Positions 47,277 through 55,701 of a stretch of 64,000 nucleotides of DNA are shown here, piece after piece. Under the pieces are notes generated by a model. That model was not told the origin of the DNA. It saw nothing but the letters and a program-made list of their open reading frames with translations, and did no database searches. The translations under genes and the position numbers were made by a program. Source of the DNA: Arthrobacter sp. MSA 4-2 (GTDB lineage Bacteria; Actinomycetota; Actinomycetes; Actinomycetales; Micrococcaceae); contig NZ_JAEKGC010000012.1 in the NCBI RefSeq assembly GCF_016405885.1, forward strand, positions 1 to 64,000. The letters run 5' to 3'. Numbering within the stretch: position 1 is the first letter of the stretch; each line of letters begins with the position of its first letter.

Positions 47277-47567
47277 ATGGCCTCTGCAGAGCTCGAAGTC
47301 GAAATCGTCGCGGCCGACCACTTCGTGTGGTCCGGCCCGGCGACCATGGTCAAGGCGCGCACCAGCGAGGGCGAGATCGGGATCCTTCCCGGTCACTCCC
47401 CGGTGCTCGCCCTGCTCGGGGAAGGCGAACTCGCCATCCAGCCGGTGAGCGGTGAACGCATCGTCGTGGCGGTCGACAGCGGATTCTTCTCCGTCGACAG
47501 CGACCGCGTGGTCATCGTTGCCGACAACGCCACGATCGGCGATTCGGTGTCCGCGGGAAACCGCTGA
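47277..47567 (+). CDS. atpC: ATP synthase subunit epsilon
   Basis: 96 residues from ATG 47277; upstream in-frame codons overlap atpD and are rejected. It is a beta-sandwich only (LEVEIVAADHFVWSGPATMVKA, GEIGILPGHSPVLALL); the C-terminal helical hairpin of E. coli epsilon (139 residues) is essentially missing, as in other actinobacteria. It couples gamma rotation to the ring and regulates hydrolysis. Confidence 0.95.
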   Translation: MASAELEVEIVAADHFVWSGPATMVKARTSEGEIGILPGHSPVLALLGEGELAIQPVSGERIVVAVDSGFFSVDSDRVVIVADNATIGDSVSAGNR

Positions 47568-47577
47568 CACCACCACC

Positions 47578-48009
47578 ATGGACGGTCTGAGTCTGCTGTT
47601 GATTCTCATTGCGGCCGTCTTCGGCGTGCTGGTTCTGCTGGTCGGTGCCTTCCTGCTGCGCCGCTACCAGCTGGGCCGGACGCTCGGTACCTTCGACGCC
47701 TCCATCCGCCTCCCCGACAAGGGGTGGCGGATGGGGGTTTGTCGTTATACGGACACCCATCTCGAATGGCTGCGGCTGATGTCGCTCAGCCCCGTGCCGC
47801 CCCACCGCTACCTGCGCAGCTCGCTCGAGCTCAAGGGGTGGCGCCAGCCCACCGAGGCGGAGGTCGGCCGCGTACTGCCCGGCTGCATCGTGGTCACCCT
47901 GGCCTACGAGGGCTCCGAGCTGCAGCTGGCCATGAAGTATCCGGTCTATGCAGGCCTGTCCTCCTGGCTTGAGGCCGGTCCGGTGATCGGCATCGGCACC
48001 TGGCGCTAG
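47578..48009 (+). CDS. DUF2550 family membrane protein
   Basis: 143 residues from ATG 47578. One N-terminal membrane helix (about 3-27, LSLLLILIAAVFGVLVLLVGAFLLRR) is followed by a cytosolic PH-like beta domain (IRLPDKGWRMGVCRYTDTHLEWLRLMSLSPVP). It always follows atpC in actinobacteria and has no known function. The spacing of 10 bases implies co-transcription. It is convergent with nagA; the 14-base gap holds only a weak 5-bp hairpin. Confidence 0.88.
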   Translation: MDGLSLLLILIAAVFGVLVLLVGAFLLRRYQLGRTLGTFDASIRLPDKGWRMGVCRYTDTHLEWLRLMSLSPVPPHRYLRSSLELKGWRQPTEAEVGRVLPGCIVVTLAYEGSELQLAMKYPVYAGLSSWLEAGPVIGIGTWR

Positions 48010-48023
48010 GTAAGCCCCTGCCG

Positions 48024-49232
48024 TCAGGGCAGTTTCAGCCAGACCCCGGCCCTCAGGACCCCCAGCAGGTCGAGCCCGGCCGACACGATCACCGCGTCGG
48101 CGCGCAGCCCGGGGCGCAGGCTGCCCAGCTCATCGGCCAGCCCGAGCACGCCAGCCGGGACCGCCGACGCCGACACCACGGCGTCGTGCAGCCCCACGCC
48201 GGCCTCCACCGCGCAGCGCACCACCTCCAGCAGAGTCCGGGTGCCACCGGCCGGTGCCTCCGCCGCGCCCCTGCGGGCTACGCCGTTCTGCACCGTGATC
48301 TCGCTGCGGCCCAGCCAAAATACCCCTTCGCCGCGCCCTGCGGCCGCCGTCGAATCACTGACCAGGCAGATATTGGCCGGTCCGGCGAGCGTGAAGGCCA
48401 TCCGTGCGGTGTCGGCGTGCAGGTGCACATTGTCGGCGATCAGTTCGACGGCGATCTCCCCGGCGCGCGCCCGCTCAAGCAGCAGCGGCACCGGCCCGGG
48501 GGAGCGGTGGTGGATGGCCGGCATCGCATTGAACAGGTGCGTGGCCATGGGCCGGCCGCTGAACCCGTCAAATCCCGTCGAGGCGAGCTCCTCATTGATC
48601 AGGTCCAGGGCGGCAGAGGCCTGTTCGGCGGTGCAGTCGGTATGGCCGATGGCTGGAATGATCCCGTGCGTGACCAGGTCGTAGACGAGCGTGTCGGTGC
48701 CCTCGAGTTCCGGGGCGTACGTCATGGAGATCAAGTGGCCCCCCGCCGCGGCCGCCAGTTCCGTCAGCAGGCCCTCATCCGGGCTCTGAAGATGCGCCGG
48801 ATCGTGCATGCCCGCGCGTGCGGGGGACAGGAACGGGCCTTCGGCATGGATCCCCGCGATCAGGCCCTCGTCGGCCGCGGTGGACAGGAGCGGAAACGCC
48901 TCCAGGAGGTCCCCGGCCGGGGCGGCGCCCGTGCTGGCGAGCAGCGTCGTCGTTCCGCTGCGGTGCTGGAAGGAGACGGCCGTGCGGATGTCCTCGGCAC
49001 TGCCGGAGGTGAAGTCGCCGCCCCCGCCGCCGTGGCAGTGGAGGTCGACCAGCCCGGGGAGGATCAGCGCTCCCTCGGGCAGCGGCGGGGTGCCTGCTCC
49101 GTCGGCCGGTCGAGCCGGGCCGGCGTAGGTGATGCGCGAACCCTCCCAGCTGAGCACGGCGTCCTCGATGATGCCCGAATCGGTCACCATCCGCCCGGAA
49201 AGGTGGTTGGACGTGCCCTGCAGGTTGGCCAT
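48024..49232 (-). CDS. nagA: N-acetylglucosamine-6-phosphate deacetylase
   Basis: 402 residues, amidohydrolase superfamily. The LPGLVDLHCHGGGGGDF metal motif, GIHAEGPFLSPARAGMHDP with the metal-binding Glu, AIGHTDC, HLFNAMPAIHHR and a late LVSDST motif are all present. It converts GlcNAc-6-P to GlcN-6-P for recycling cell-wall amino sugars. No nagB or transporter lies next to it in the window. A TAGAAT -10 lies 6 bases before the ATG. Confidence 0.94.
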   Translation of the reverse strand: MANLQGTSNHLSGRMVTDSGIIEDAVLSWEGSRITYAGPARPADGAGTPPLPEGALILPGLVDLHCHGGGGGDFTSGSAEDIRTAVSFQHRSGTTTLLASTGAAPAGDLLEAFPLLSTAADEGLIAGIHAEGPFLSPARAGMHDPAHLQSPDEGLLTELAAAAGGHLISMTYAPELEGTDTLVYDLVTHGIIPAIGHTDCTAEQASAALDLINEELASTGFDGFSGRPMATHLFNAMPAIHHRSPGPVPLLLERARAGEIAVELIADNVHLHADTARMAFTLAGPANICLVSDSTAAAGRGEGVFWLGRSEITVQNGVARRGAAEAPAGGTRTLLEVVRCAVEAGVGLHDAVVSASAVPAGVLGLADELGSLRPGLRADAVIVSAGLDLLGVLRAGVWLKLP

Positions 49233-49238
49233 GGTCCG

Positions 49239-49244
49239 ATTCTA
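49239..49244 (-). promoter_or_regulatory. -10 element TAGAAT of nagA, probably leaderless
   Basis: On the minus strand TAGAAT, 6 bases, then the start codon at 49232. No ribosome site. Confidence 0.55.
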
Positions 49245-49282
49245 TGCGCCGGAACGGCCCCGTGCCGGAGCCGGACGTACTG

Positions 49283-49978
49283 CTAAAACAGGCGGGACTC
49301 TTTATCGTCGACGCCGCGCATCGCGTCGTAGTCGAGCGTGAGGCAGTCGATGCCGCGGTCCGCGGCCAGGGTGCGGGCCTGGGGTTTGATCTGCTGGGCC
49401 GCGAAGACACCGCGCACCGGCGACATCAGGGGGTCGCGGTTGAGCAGTTCAAGGTACCGCGTGAGCTGTTCCACGCCGTCGATGTCGCCGCGCCGCTTCA
49501 GCTCGATGGCCACGGTGCCGCCCGAGCCGTCGCGCGCCAGAATGTCCACCGGCCCGATCGCGGTCATGTATTCGCGCCGGATCAGGGTGAAGCCCTCGCC
49601 GAGCAGCGTGATCTGCTCGGCCAGCAGGCGCTGCAGGTCCGCCTCGACCCCGTCCTTCACCAGGCCCGGGTCGACGCCGAGGTCGTGCGAGGACTCGTGG
49701 AGCTGCTCGCGGATATTGATCACCAGCCGGTCATCGCTCTTGGCGTGCTGGACGGTCCACACCTCGGTGATTCCCTCGGCGGCATCGGCCTCGTCGGGGG
49801 TGCTGACACGCAGCGAGGCCGGCGGGCTCATCCAGTTCAGCGGCTTGTAGGAGCCGCCGTCGGAGTGGACGAGGACGGAGCCGTCGGCCTTGACCATCAG
49901 CAGGCGGGTGGCCAGCGGCAGGTGGGCGCGGAGGCGGCCGATGTAATCGACGGAGCAGCGGGCAATGACTAGACGCAC
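49283..49978 (-). CDS. nucS: Mismatch-specific endonuclease NucS (EndoMS)
   Basis: 231 residues from GTG 49978 ([21 protein letters not shown], as in mycobacterial NucS); a GTG three codons upstream is possible. The N-terminal DNA-binding domain contains KPLNWMSPP; the RecB-like nuclease domain has D145, E159 and K161 ([18 protein letters not shown]) with Q171. NucS cuts both strands at mismatches and replaces MutS/MutL in most actinobacteria. The protein ends in RLF, which fits the short C-terminal sliding-clamp-binding motif of the family. Confidence 0.95.
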   Translation of the reverse strand: MRLVIARCSVDYIGRLRAHLPLATRLLMVKADGSVLVHSDGGSYKPLNWMSPPASLRVSTPDEADAAEGITEVWTVQHAKSDDRLVINIREQLHESSHDLGVDPGLVKDGVEADLQRLLAEQITLLGEGFTLIRREYMTAIGPVDILARDGSGGTVAIELKRRGDIDGVEQLTRYLELLNRDPLMSPVRGVFAAQQIKPQARTLAADRGIDCLTLDYDAMRGVDDKESRLF

Positions 49979-49985
49979 ACGCTTC

Positions 49986-49991
49986 ACTGTA
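49986..49991 (-). promoter_or_regulatory. -10 element TACAGT of nucS, probably leaderless
   Basis: On the minus strand TACAGT is followed by 7 bases and GTG 49978. The alternative GTG at 49987 overlaps this hexamer, favouring the downstream start. Confidence 0.5.
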
Positions 49992-50101
49992 CCGTTTGGC
50001 GGCCGGTCACCGGGCCGGCCGCCCGGGAGTGCGTCCGCGGCGCGCCGGCCGGGCCGCGGGCGGGGTTTCGGCCCGGACGGAAGTTCGGGCAGACTTGGAC
50101 C

Positions 50102-50425
50102 ATGCCCCGCTCGAACCGTCCCCGCCGCACCAAGGGGCACTCCCGCGGCACGGCGCCGGTCCCGGCGGAGCTCGACCTGGAGCGGGCACGGGCCGGATTT
50201 CCGCTGCGCGTGAGCGCCCCCGACGGCGAATGGTCGGTGCGCCGGATCACCGAGCGCAACGCGGCCAAGGAGTACACCTGCCCCGGGTGCCACCGGGTGA
50301 TTCCGCTCGGGGTCGCCCATCTCGTGGTGTGGCGTGAGGATTCGCTGCTCGGGGCGGAGTCGGCCCTGGCGGACCGCAGGCACTGGCATGTGCACTGCTG
50401 GAACACCCGCAGCTACCGGTACTGA
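50102..50425 (+). CDS. Conserved protein with zinc-ribbon-like C-terminus, function unknown
   Basis: 107 residues. A basic N-terminus ([14 protein letters not shown]) precedes a metal-binding-like domain: C60-P-G-C63-H64 and H94-W-H-V-H98-C99-W, as in CxxC/HxxxHC zinc clusters, and a conserved end NTRSYRY. I recognise it as a protein often found next to nucS in actinobacteria but cannot name a function. A CAGACT hexamer 6 bases before the ATG suggests a promoter. A role near NucS is only positional. Confidence 0.6.
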   Translation: MPRSNRPRRTKGHSRGTAPVPAELDLERARAGFPLRVSAPDGEWSVRRITERNAAKEYTCPGCHRVIPLGVAHLVVWREDSLLGAESALADRRHWHVHCWNTRSYRY

Positions 50426-50465
50426 GGGCGCCCCGGCGGCGCACTGCGGGCCGCCGGCGGGCACC

Positions 50466-50471
50466 TAGAAT
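50466..50471 (+). promoter_or_regulatory. -10 element TAGAAT, probably leaderless
   Basis: TAGAAT is followed by GGGGAA and the ATG at 50478; the spacing of 6 fits a leaderless transcript. Confidence 0.55.
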
Positions 50472-50477
50472 GGGGAA

Positions 50478-51269
50478 ATGGCCAGTGATCCCCAGAACTA
50501 CGAGTTCACCCCAAGCACCGGACCGATCGACATCCGCGCCTCGACGGTGCTGCCCGCCGACCGGCGGAACATCGAGCTGAAGACAGCCGACGGCCTGACG
50601 CTCGTCGGCGAGTTCGCCGCACCCCTGGACGGGGAGCCGAAGGCGACCCTGGTCACGCTCCACCCGCTGCCGACCCACGGCGGGTTCATGGATTCCCACC
50701 TGTTCCGCAAGGCCTCCTTCCGGCTGCCGGCCCTCGCCGGGATCGCCGTGCTGCGGTTCAACACGCGCGGCACCTGCTCACCGCGGGGATGCAGCGAGGG
50801 AACCTTCGACGGCGGCGGCGCCGAACGCCTGGACGTCGAGGCGGCGGTCCGGTGGGCGGTCGATCAGGGCCTGAAGAACATCTGGCTCGTGGGCTGGTCC
50901 TTCGGCACCGAGCTGTGCCTGAAGTACGGCGCCTCCGACCCGGTCGCCGAGCACATCGAGGGCGCGGTCCTGATCTCCCCGCCGCTCCACCGCGCGGACG
51001 ACGCCGACCTGGACACCTGGGCCGCCTCGGGGCTGCCCCTGACGGTGCTGGTCCCCGAGCTTGACGACTACCTCCGCCCGCCGGCCGCGCAGGAACGCTT
51101 CGCCGCCGTCCCGCAGGCGGTGGTGACCCCGGTCGACGGTGCCAAGCACCTGTGGGTGGGGGAGAAGTACGCCGCGCGGGCGCTGAACGAGATCGTCGAG
51201 GTCGTCCTTCCCGGGCAGGCCTCATCGCTGCCCACCCAGTGGGAGGGCGAGGCGGCCACCGCCTCCTGA
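50478..51269 (+). CDS. Alpha/beta hydrolase (dienelactone hydrolase-like)
   Basis: 263 residues. The core has LVTLHPLPTHGGFMDSHLF, the nucleophile elbow GWSFGTE with Ser141, an acid region (LVPELDDYLRP) and a catalytic His in DGAKHLWVG. The family resembles bacterial alpha/beta hydrolases (DLH/YuxL-like esterases) with an HPHP-type oxyanion loop. The substrate is unknown. It is convergent with the AI-2E-type permease gene 16 bases away. Confidence 0.83.
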   Translation: MASDPQNYEFTPSTGPIDIRASTVLPADRRNIELKTADGLTLVGEFAAPLDGEPKATLVTLHPLPTHGGFMDSHLFRKASFRLPALAGIAVLRFNTRGTCSPRGCSEGTFDGGGAERLDVEAAVRWAVDQGLKNIWLVGWSFGTELCLKYGASDPVAEHIEGAVLISPPLHRADDADLDTWAASGLPLTVLVPELDDYLRPPAAQERFAAVPQAVVTPVDGAKHLWVGEKYAARALNEIVEVVLPGQASSLPTQWEGEAATAS

Positions 51270-51285
51270 CCGCAGGCCGTTGGCC

Positions 51286-52644
51286 CTACTGCTGGTCCTG
51301 CCGGGCGATGAAGACCTCTTTGAGCAGCAGCATGATCGCCGCCGCGGTGGGGATGGCGATGAGGGCGCCGAGCACGCCGAGCAGGCTGCCTCCCGCGATC
51401 ACCGCGATGACGGCGACGGCGCCGGGCACCGCCACGGCCCGCTGCATGATGCGCGGTGAGATGAAGTAGGCCTCGAACTGCAGGTAGGCGAGGTATGGGA
51501 TGGCGAACAGCAGTGCGGTCTGCCACCCGACGGTCAGGGCCACCAGGCTGACGAAGCAGGCGGCGATAAGCGCCCCGACCAGCGGGATGAACGCCAGCAG
51601 GACGACGACGAAGGCCAGCAGCACCGAGAACGGCACGCCCACGAGGGACATGACGATGAAGGCGAACGCGCCGTTGAGCAGGGCCACGCAGGCCTGCCCG
51701 ATCACGTACATGCCCACGCTGCGGGTGATCTCCTCGGACAGGGACTGCACACGGGCCCGCCGCGACCGGGGTGCGAGCCGGTAGGCCCATTTCTTCATCG
51801 AGGGGAGCGAGGCCAGGAAGTAAAGGGTCAGGACCAGCACGATCAGGGTGCCGAACAGGCCGTTGAGGATGACGGTGCCCACCCCCAGGACGCCGCCGAA
51901 GATCCCGCTGACGATGCCGTCCTCGGCGAAGAAGTTGTTGATTTCCGCCGTGGCCCGGTCGCGGACCTGGAACTGCTGGTCCAGGGTGCGGAAGAAATCG
52001 GAGTTCAGGAAGGTCTGGGCGTAGGCAGGGCCCCGCTCGATGATCTGGGAGGTCTGGTTCACGATGGTGGGGATCAGCGTGGCGAAGAACCCCACCACCA
52101 GTCCTACCAGGAGCGTCAGGGACAGGGTGATGCCGGCGGGGCGCGGCACCCCGCGTTCGTCGAGCCACCTCACGATCGGGTCAAGTCCCAGCGCGATGAA
52201 CAGGGCCGCGCCGATCCACAGCAGCAACTGCCCGACGTTCATGATCATGAAGTAGGCCAGCAGCGCCAGGCCCACCCCGACGCTGGCCATGAACCCGAAG
52301 TGGATCGGGTGCTGGCGCATCGAGCGGGGAGGCAGCCCGCCGAACTTCAGCCGCTCGTCGGTGAGCTGGACCGAGGGATCCACGGGCACGGCCAGCGGCT
52401 CCACCTCGGGCGGGAACTCGAAGCGCCGCCGCGGCTGGGCTCCGGGGATCGGCCGCCGCAGCCGGGTGAACAGCGTCGCCATCCGGCCCTGGGCGAGGGC
52501 AGGGTCGCCTCCGAGCTCGGCAGGGTCGATTCCGCCGCCGCCGCCGCCGCCGCCGTTGCGGTCCGCGGGGTCCCCGTCGGGCCGCGGCAGCGGCTCGTTG
52601 ACGGGCACTTCCTCATTGTTCGTCACGGTGCGGTCTGCTTTCAC
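51286..52644 (-). CDS. AI-2E family transporter (PerM-like permease)
   Basis: 452 residues from GTG 52644. A long acidic/Gly-rich cytosolic N-terminus (about 1-115, with a GGGGGGG run) is followed by seven to eight membrane helices in the AI-2E/PerM pattern, including the ALFIALGLDPIVRWLDERGVPR segment, VNQTSQIIERGP, and a late helix LLGVLGALIAIPTAAAIM. Some relatives export AI-2; others are Na+/H+ antiporters, so the substrate is open. The exact start is uncertain because no ribosome site is clear and a GTG six codons later is also possible. Confidence 0.85.
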   Translation of the reverse strand: MKADRTVTNNEEVPVNEPLPRPDGDPADRNGGGGGGGGIDPAELGGDPALAQGRMATLFTRLRRPIPGAQPRRRFEFPPEVEPLAVPVDPSVQLTDERLKFGGLPPRSMRQHPIHFGFMASVGVGLALLAYFMIMNVGQLLLWIGAALFIALGLDPIVRWLDERGVPRPAGITLSLTLLVGLVVGFFATLIPTIVNQTSQIIERGPAYAQTFLNSDFFRTLDQQFQVRDRATAEINNFFAEDGIVSGIFGGVLGVGTVILNGLFGTLIVLVLTLYFLASLPSMKKWAYRLAPRSRRARVQSLSEEITRSVGMYVIGQACVALLNGAFAFIVMSLVGVPFSVLLAFVVVLLAFIPLVGALIAACFVSLVALTVGWQTALLFAIPYLAYLQFEAYFISPRIMQRAVAVPGAVAVIAVIAGGSLLGVLGALIAIPTAAAIMLLLKEVFIARQDQQ

Positions 52645-52931
52645 TGGTGCTGCATTCCACTTTGAATCACAAGCGAAACACTACAGCCGGGCTCCCGGTA
52701 AGACAGGCCTTTCCGCGCACGGCGGGCGGGCGTGGTGCCCCGCACCCGGCGGAAGCCGCCGCCGGGCCGGAGTGAGCCGGTGCACACGAATCAGTTCCCC
52801 ACGGGCAACTTAGTTACCATGGGAAGACTAATCGAGAGAAAGTGCAGCCTGGCCCGTGCGTGCCCGCGGACGGCCGGCGGTGCGCCGCGGATCGGGAGGT
52901 CCGCTCCACAAGACAACGAATAGGTACCCGC

Positions 52932-54656
52932 GTGCGCGTGAAAACTGCAGTCCCGATCATTATTGCCGGCGTGCTGCTGATGCTGATTGGCATCGGCCAG
53001 CGCACCTTCTGGGCCCCACCGGAGACGGTGACCTTCAGCGTGCCCGCCGGGGCGGAGGCCGGGCCGGTGACGGTCATCGACGCCGCGGCCCGGAACGACG
53101 ACGCCGGCGACGTCGATATCACCGTCAAGAGCGGCGGTCCGTTCACCCTTGCCGTGGGCAGGGCAGCGGACGTCGACGCGTGGGTCGGCGACGCCGCCCA
53201 CCTGCGGGTCACCGGCGTCGGCGACGAGGAGCTTAAGACGGAATTCACCGAGGGCGAGGCCACCGTGCCCGATCCCCGCGGCGCAGACCTGTGGACGAGC
53301 GAGGAAACGGCGGAGGGCTCGGTGACCCATTCCTGGATCAATCCGGCCGAGGGCGACTTCTCCATCCTGCTCGTCTCCGACGGAACCGCAGCGGCTCCCT
53401 CGGACATCTCCATCACCGAGCCGAACGACGCCTCGACGCCGCTGGCCGTGCCCCTGATCGTCGCCGGCGCCCTGCTCGCGGTGCTGGGGATCGCACTGCT
53501 CTTCATCTCACCGCGCAGCACCGGATCCGGCCGCGGCCGCCCGACCCCTGCGCCCGAGGGTTCGCGGGCCTACCTCCGGCAGCAACGCGCCGGAGCGGAC
53601 CGCGGGGTCCGTGCGCGCCGCATGGTCCATCCGGTGGCCGTGGCCGCCGCAGCACTGCTGGCGGGAACGGCCGTTGCCGGCCCCGCCGCCGCGCAGCCGA
53701 CAGTCCAGCAGCCGGCAGTCCAGCAGAAGGACAAGGCCGCCCCGGACGGCGCCGGGAAGGCAAAGCCGGGTGCTCCGGCCGTGCTCGAACCCCAGCTCGA
53801 GCGGATCCTTGAGTCCGTCGCGACCACGGTGGCCGAGGCCGACGCCGCGGCCGACTCCAAGCTGCTCCAACCCCGCGCAGGCGGTGCGGCGCTCGAGCTG
53901 CGCACCGCGGGATACGCGGTGCGCGCCAAGGACAAGAAGGCCTCGGCCCCCGCGCCGGTGGCCGGGTCACCGTTGCTCACCCGCGTCATTCCCACTGCCG
54001 GGGAGTGGCCGCGCACGGTCGTGGCCCTGACCCAGGGCGAGGGGAACCCCGTTCCGCAGGCGCTGGTGCTGACCCAGGACAACCCGCGGACCAACTACAA
54101 GCTGGTCTCCGCCATCCAGATGCTTCCGGGCACCACCTTCCCGGCCTCCGCAGCCGACGGAGCGCTGAAGGAACTCGCGCCCGATGCCGAGGAAGGGCTC
54201 GCCATGGCACCGCAGACCGCGGTGGCCGCGATCGCCGACTTCCTGACCTCGCCTAAGGGCAAGCACAAGGGAACCTTCGAGGCGAACTCTTTCGCCGACG
54301 CCATCACCGGATTCCAGGCAGGTGTCGTCGCCGATCGTGACAACGCCGCGGCCACCATCTCCTTCCGCCACGTCGCCCAGGCTCCGAACACCCGGGCGCT
54401 GGGCACCGAGGACGGCGGCGCCGTTGTCTTTGGATACCTCAAGCACACCTACTCGAGCGTGCCCAAGGGCAGGGGCGATTCCATCGACCTCAACGGGACG
54501 ATTTACGAGACCCTCACCGGCCGGGAAAAGACCGAAAAAGGAATTGACGTCAACTACGGTGAGGCCGTGATGATGTACGTACCACCGGCCGGCAGCAAGG
54601 ACAAGATCCGCGTGATCGGTGCCGCGCAGCAGCTGCTGGCCGCCAAGCTCAAGTAG
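52932..54656 (+). CDS. Hypothetical membrane protein with two extracytoplasmic segments
   Basis: 574 residues from GTG 52932 (MRVKTAVPIIIAGVLLMLIG); 30 in-frame codons upstream are Arg/Cys-rich and rejected. Helix 1 (about 4-22) leads to a beta-rich outer segment (about 25-170). Helix 2 (about 174-195, VPLIVAGALLAVLGIALLFIS) leads to an Arg-rich cytosolic loop (about 196-230), and a third hydrophobic stretch ending AGPAAAQ (about 235-256) looks like a signal peptide. The last 320 residues would again be outside. No known domain or catalytic motif was seen. The next gene is a YbbN homologue. The divergent 287-base gap upstream shows only a GC hairpin at 52745-52766. Confidence 0.65.
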   Translation: MRVKTAVPIIIAGVLLMLIGIGQRTFWAPPETVTFSVPAGAEAGPVTVIDAAARNDDAGDVDITVKSGGPFTLAVGRAADVDAWVGDAAHLRVTGVGDEELKTEFTEGEATVPDPRGADLWTSEETAEGSVTHSWINPAEGDFSILLVSDGTAAAPSDISITEPNDASTPLAVPLIVAGALLAVLGIALLFISPRSTGSGRGRPTPAPEGSRAYLRQQRAGADRGVRARRMVHPVAVAAAALLAGTAVAGPAAAQPTVQQPAVQQKDKAAPDGAGKAKPGAPAVLEPQLERILESVATTVAEADAAADSKLLQPRAGGAALELRTAGYAVRAKDKKASAPAPVAGSPLLTRVIPTAGEWPRTVVALTQGEGNPVPQALVLTQDNPRTNYKLVSAIQMLPGTTFPASAADGALKELAPDAEEGLAMAPQTAVAAIADFLTSPKGKHKGTFEANSFADAITGFQAGVVADRDNAAATISFRHVAQAPNTRALGTEDGGAVVFGYLKHTYSSVPKGRGDSIDLNGTIYETLTGREKTEKGIDVNYGEAVMMYVPPAGSKDKIRVIGAAQQLLAAKLK

Positions 54657-54705
54657 ACGCCCCCTGCACCCCGGTGCACGAACCCCCGATCCGAAAGGCA
54701 AGCCA

Positions 54706-55656
54706 TTGTCCACACCAGCCGGCCGCGGCAACGTGCCGCCGTCAATGAACCTTCACGGTGCCGTCGACCTTGCCGCTGTCAAGGCCCGCGCGGAGGCGGC
54801 GGCCCGGCCGGCCGCGGACCGGCCCGCCGCCGCCAGCCCGTACATCGTCCAGGTGACCGAGCAGACGTTCCCGCAGCTGATCCAGCTCTCCGCCACGGTC
54901 CCGGTGATCGTCGACCTCGGTGCGTCCTGGAGTGAGCAGTCCGCCCAGGTCAGCGCCGTCCTCGAGGCGGCGGCCATCGACTTCGACGGCCGGTTCCTGC
55001 TGGCCAAGGCAGACCTCCAGGCCCAGCCGCAGATCGCCCAGGCGTTCCAGGCCCAGGCCGCGCCCACGGTCGTGGCGGTGGTCAAGGGCCAGCCGGTGCC
55101 CATGTTCGAGGGTGCGCTGCCGGCCGAGCAGATCCGCGCCTTCATCGACGAACTGCTCAAGGTCGCCGAGGCCAACGGCGTCACCGGCACCCTCAACGAC
55201 GGCGCACAGGCGCCGGCCGCGGCGCCCGCGCCGGAACCCGAACTGCCGCCGCTGCACCAGGAGGCCTTCGACGCCATCGAGGCCGGGAACTACGCTGCAG
55301 CCGCCGCGGCCTACCGCCGGGCGCTGGCCGAACAGCCGGCCGACGCCGACGCGAAGGCCGGGCTCGCGCAGGTCGAACTCATGCAGCGCCTCGAAGGAGC
55401 CGACGCTGCCGCTATCCGCACCGCCGGTGCCGAGCGGCCCGACGACGTCGAGGCGCAGCTCGCCGTGGCCGACCTCGACCTGAGCGGGGGACACGTCGAG
55501 GACGCCTTCGCACGCGTCACCTCCTTCATCGCCCGCAGCGGCGGTGAAGACAAGGAAACGGCCCGGAAACGGCTCCTCGAACTGTTCGAGATCGTCGGAC
55601 CCACCGACCCCCGCGTCACCAAGGCACGGGCCGCCCTCGCCCGGGCGCTCTTCTAG
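54706..55656 (+). CDS. Thioredoxin-like co-chaperone YbbN/CnoX family, without active-site cysteines
   Basis: 316 residues from TTG 54706 with AAAGG upstream; ATG 54745 is the alternative. A thioredoxin-fold domain (about 45-165) has DLGASWSEQSAQ where WCGPC would be (W75-S-E-Q-S79), so it has no redox cysteines. A linker and a TPR-like helical domain (about 185-316; FDAIEAGNYAAAAAAYRRAL) follow. CnoX/YbbN proteins are holdases that hand clients to GroEL/DnaK. The protein probably acts as a pure scaffold or chaperone here. Confidence 0.85.
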   Translation: MSTPAGRGNVPPSMNLHGAVDLAAVKARAEAAARPAADRPAAASPYIVQVTEQTFPQLIQLSATVPVIVDLGASWSEQSAQVSAVLEAAAIDFDGRFLLAKADLQAQPQIAQAFQAQAAPTVVAVVKGQPVPMFEGALPAEQIRAFIDELLKVAEANGVTGTLNDGAQAPAAAPAPEPELPPLHQEAFDAIEAGNYAAAAAAYRRALAEQPADADAKAGLAQVELMQRLEGADAAAIRTAGAERPDDVEAQLAVADLDLSGGHVEDAFARVTSFIARSGGEDKETARKRLLELFEIVGPTDPRVTKARAALARALF

Positions 55657-55701
55657 GCCGCCTCGCCGGCCGTTCCGCAGCACCCACTTCGTTAGGACTC
55701 C

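Noticed and set aside
52819-52923. 34-codon open frame ending 8 bases before the membrane protein gene, with two Cys codons, like an attenuation leader peptide
   Set aside because: The best nearby -10 (TACCAT, 52815-52820) overlaps its ATG, so transcription would start inside it, and its composition is not peptide-like.
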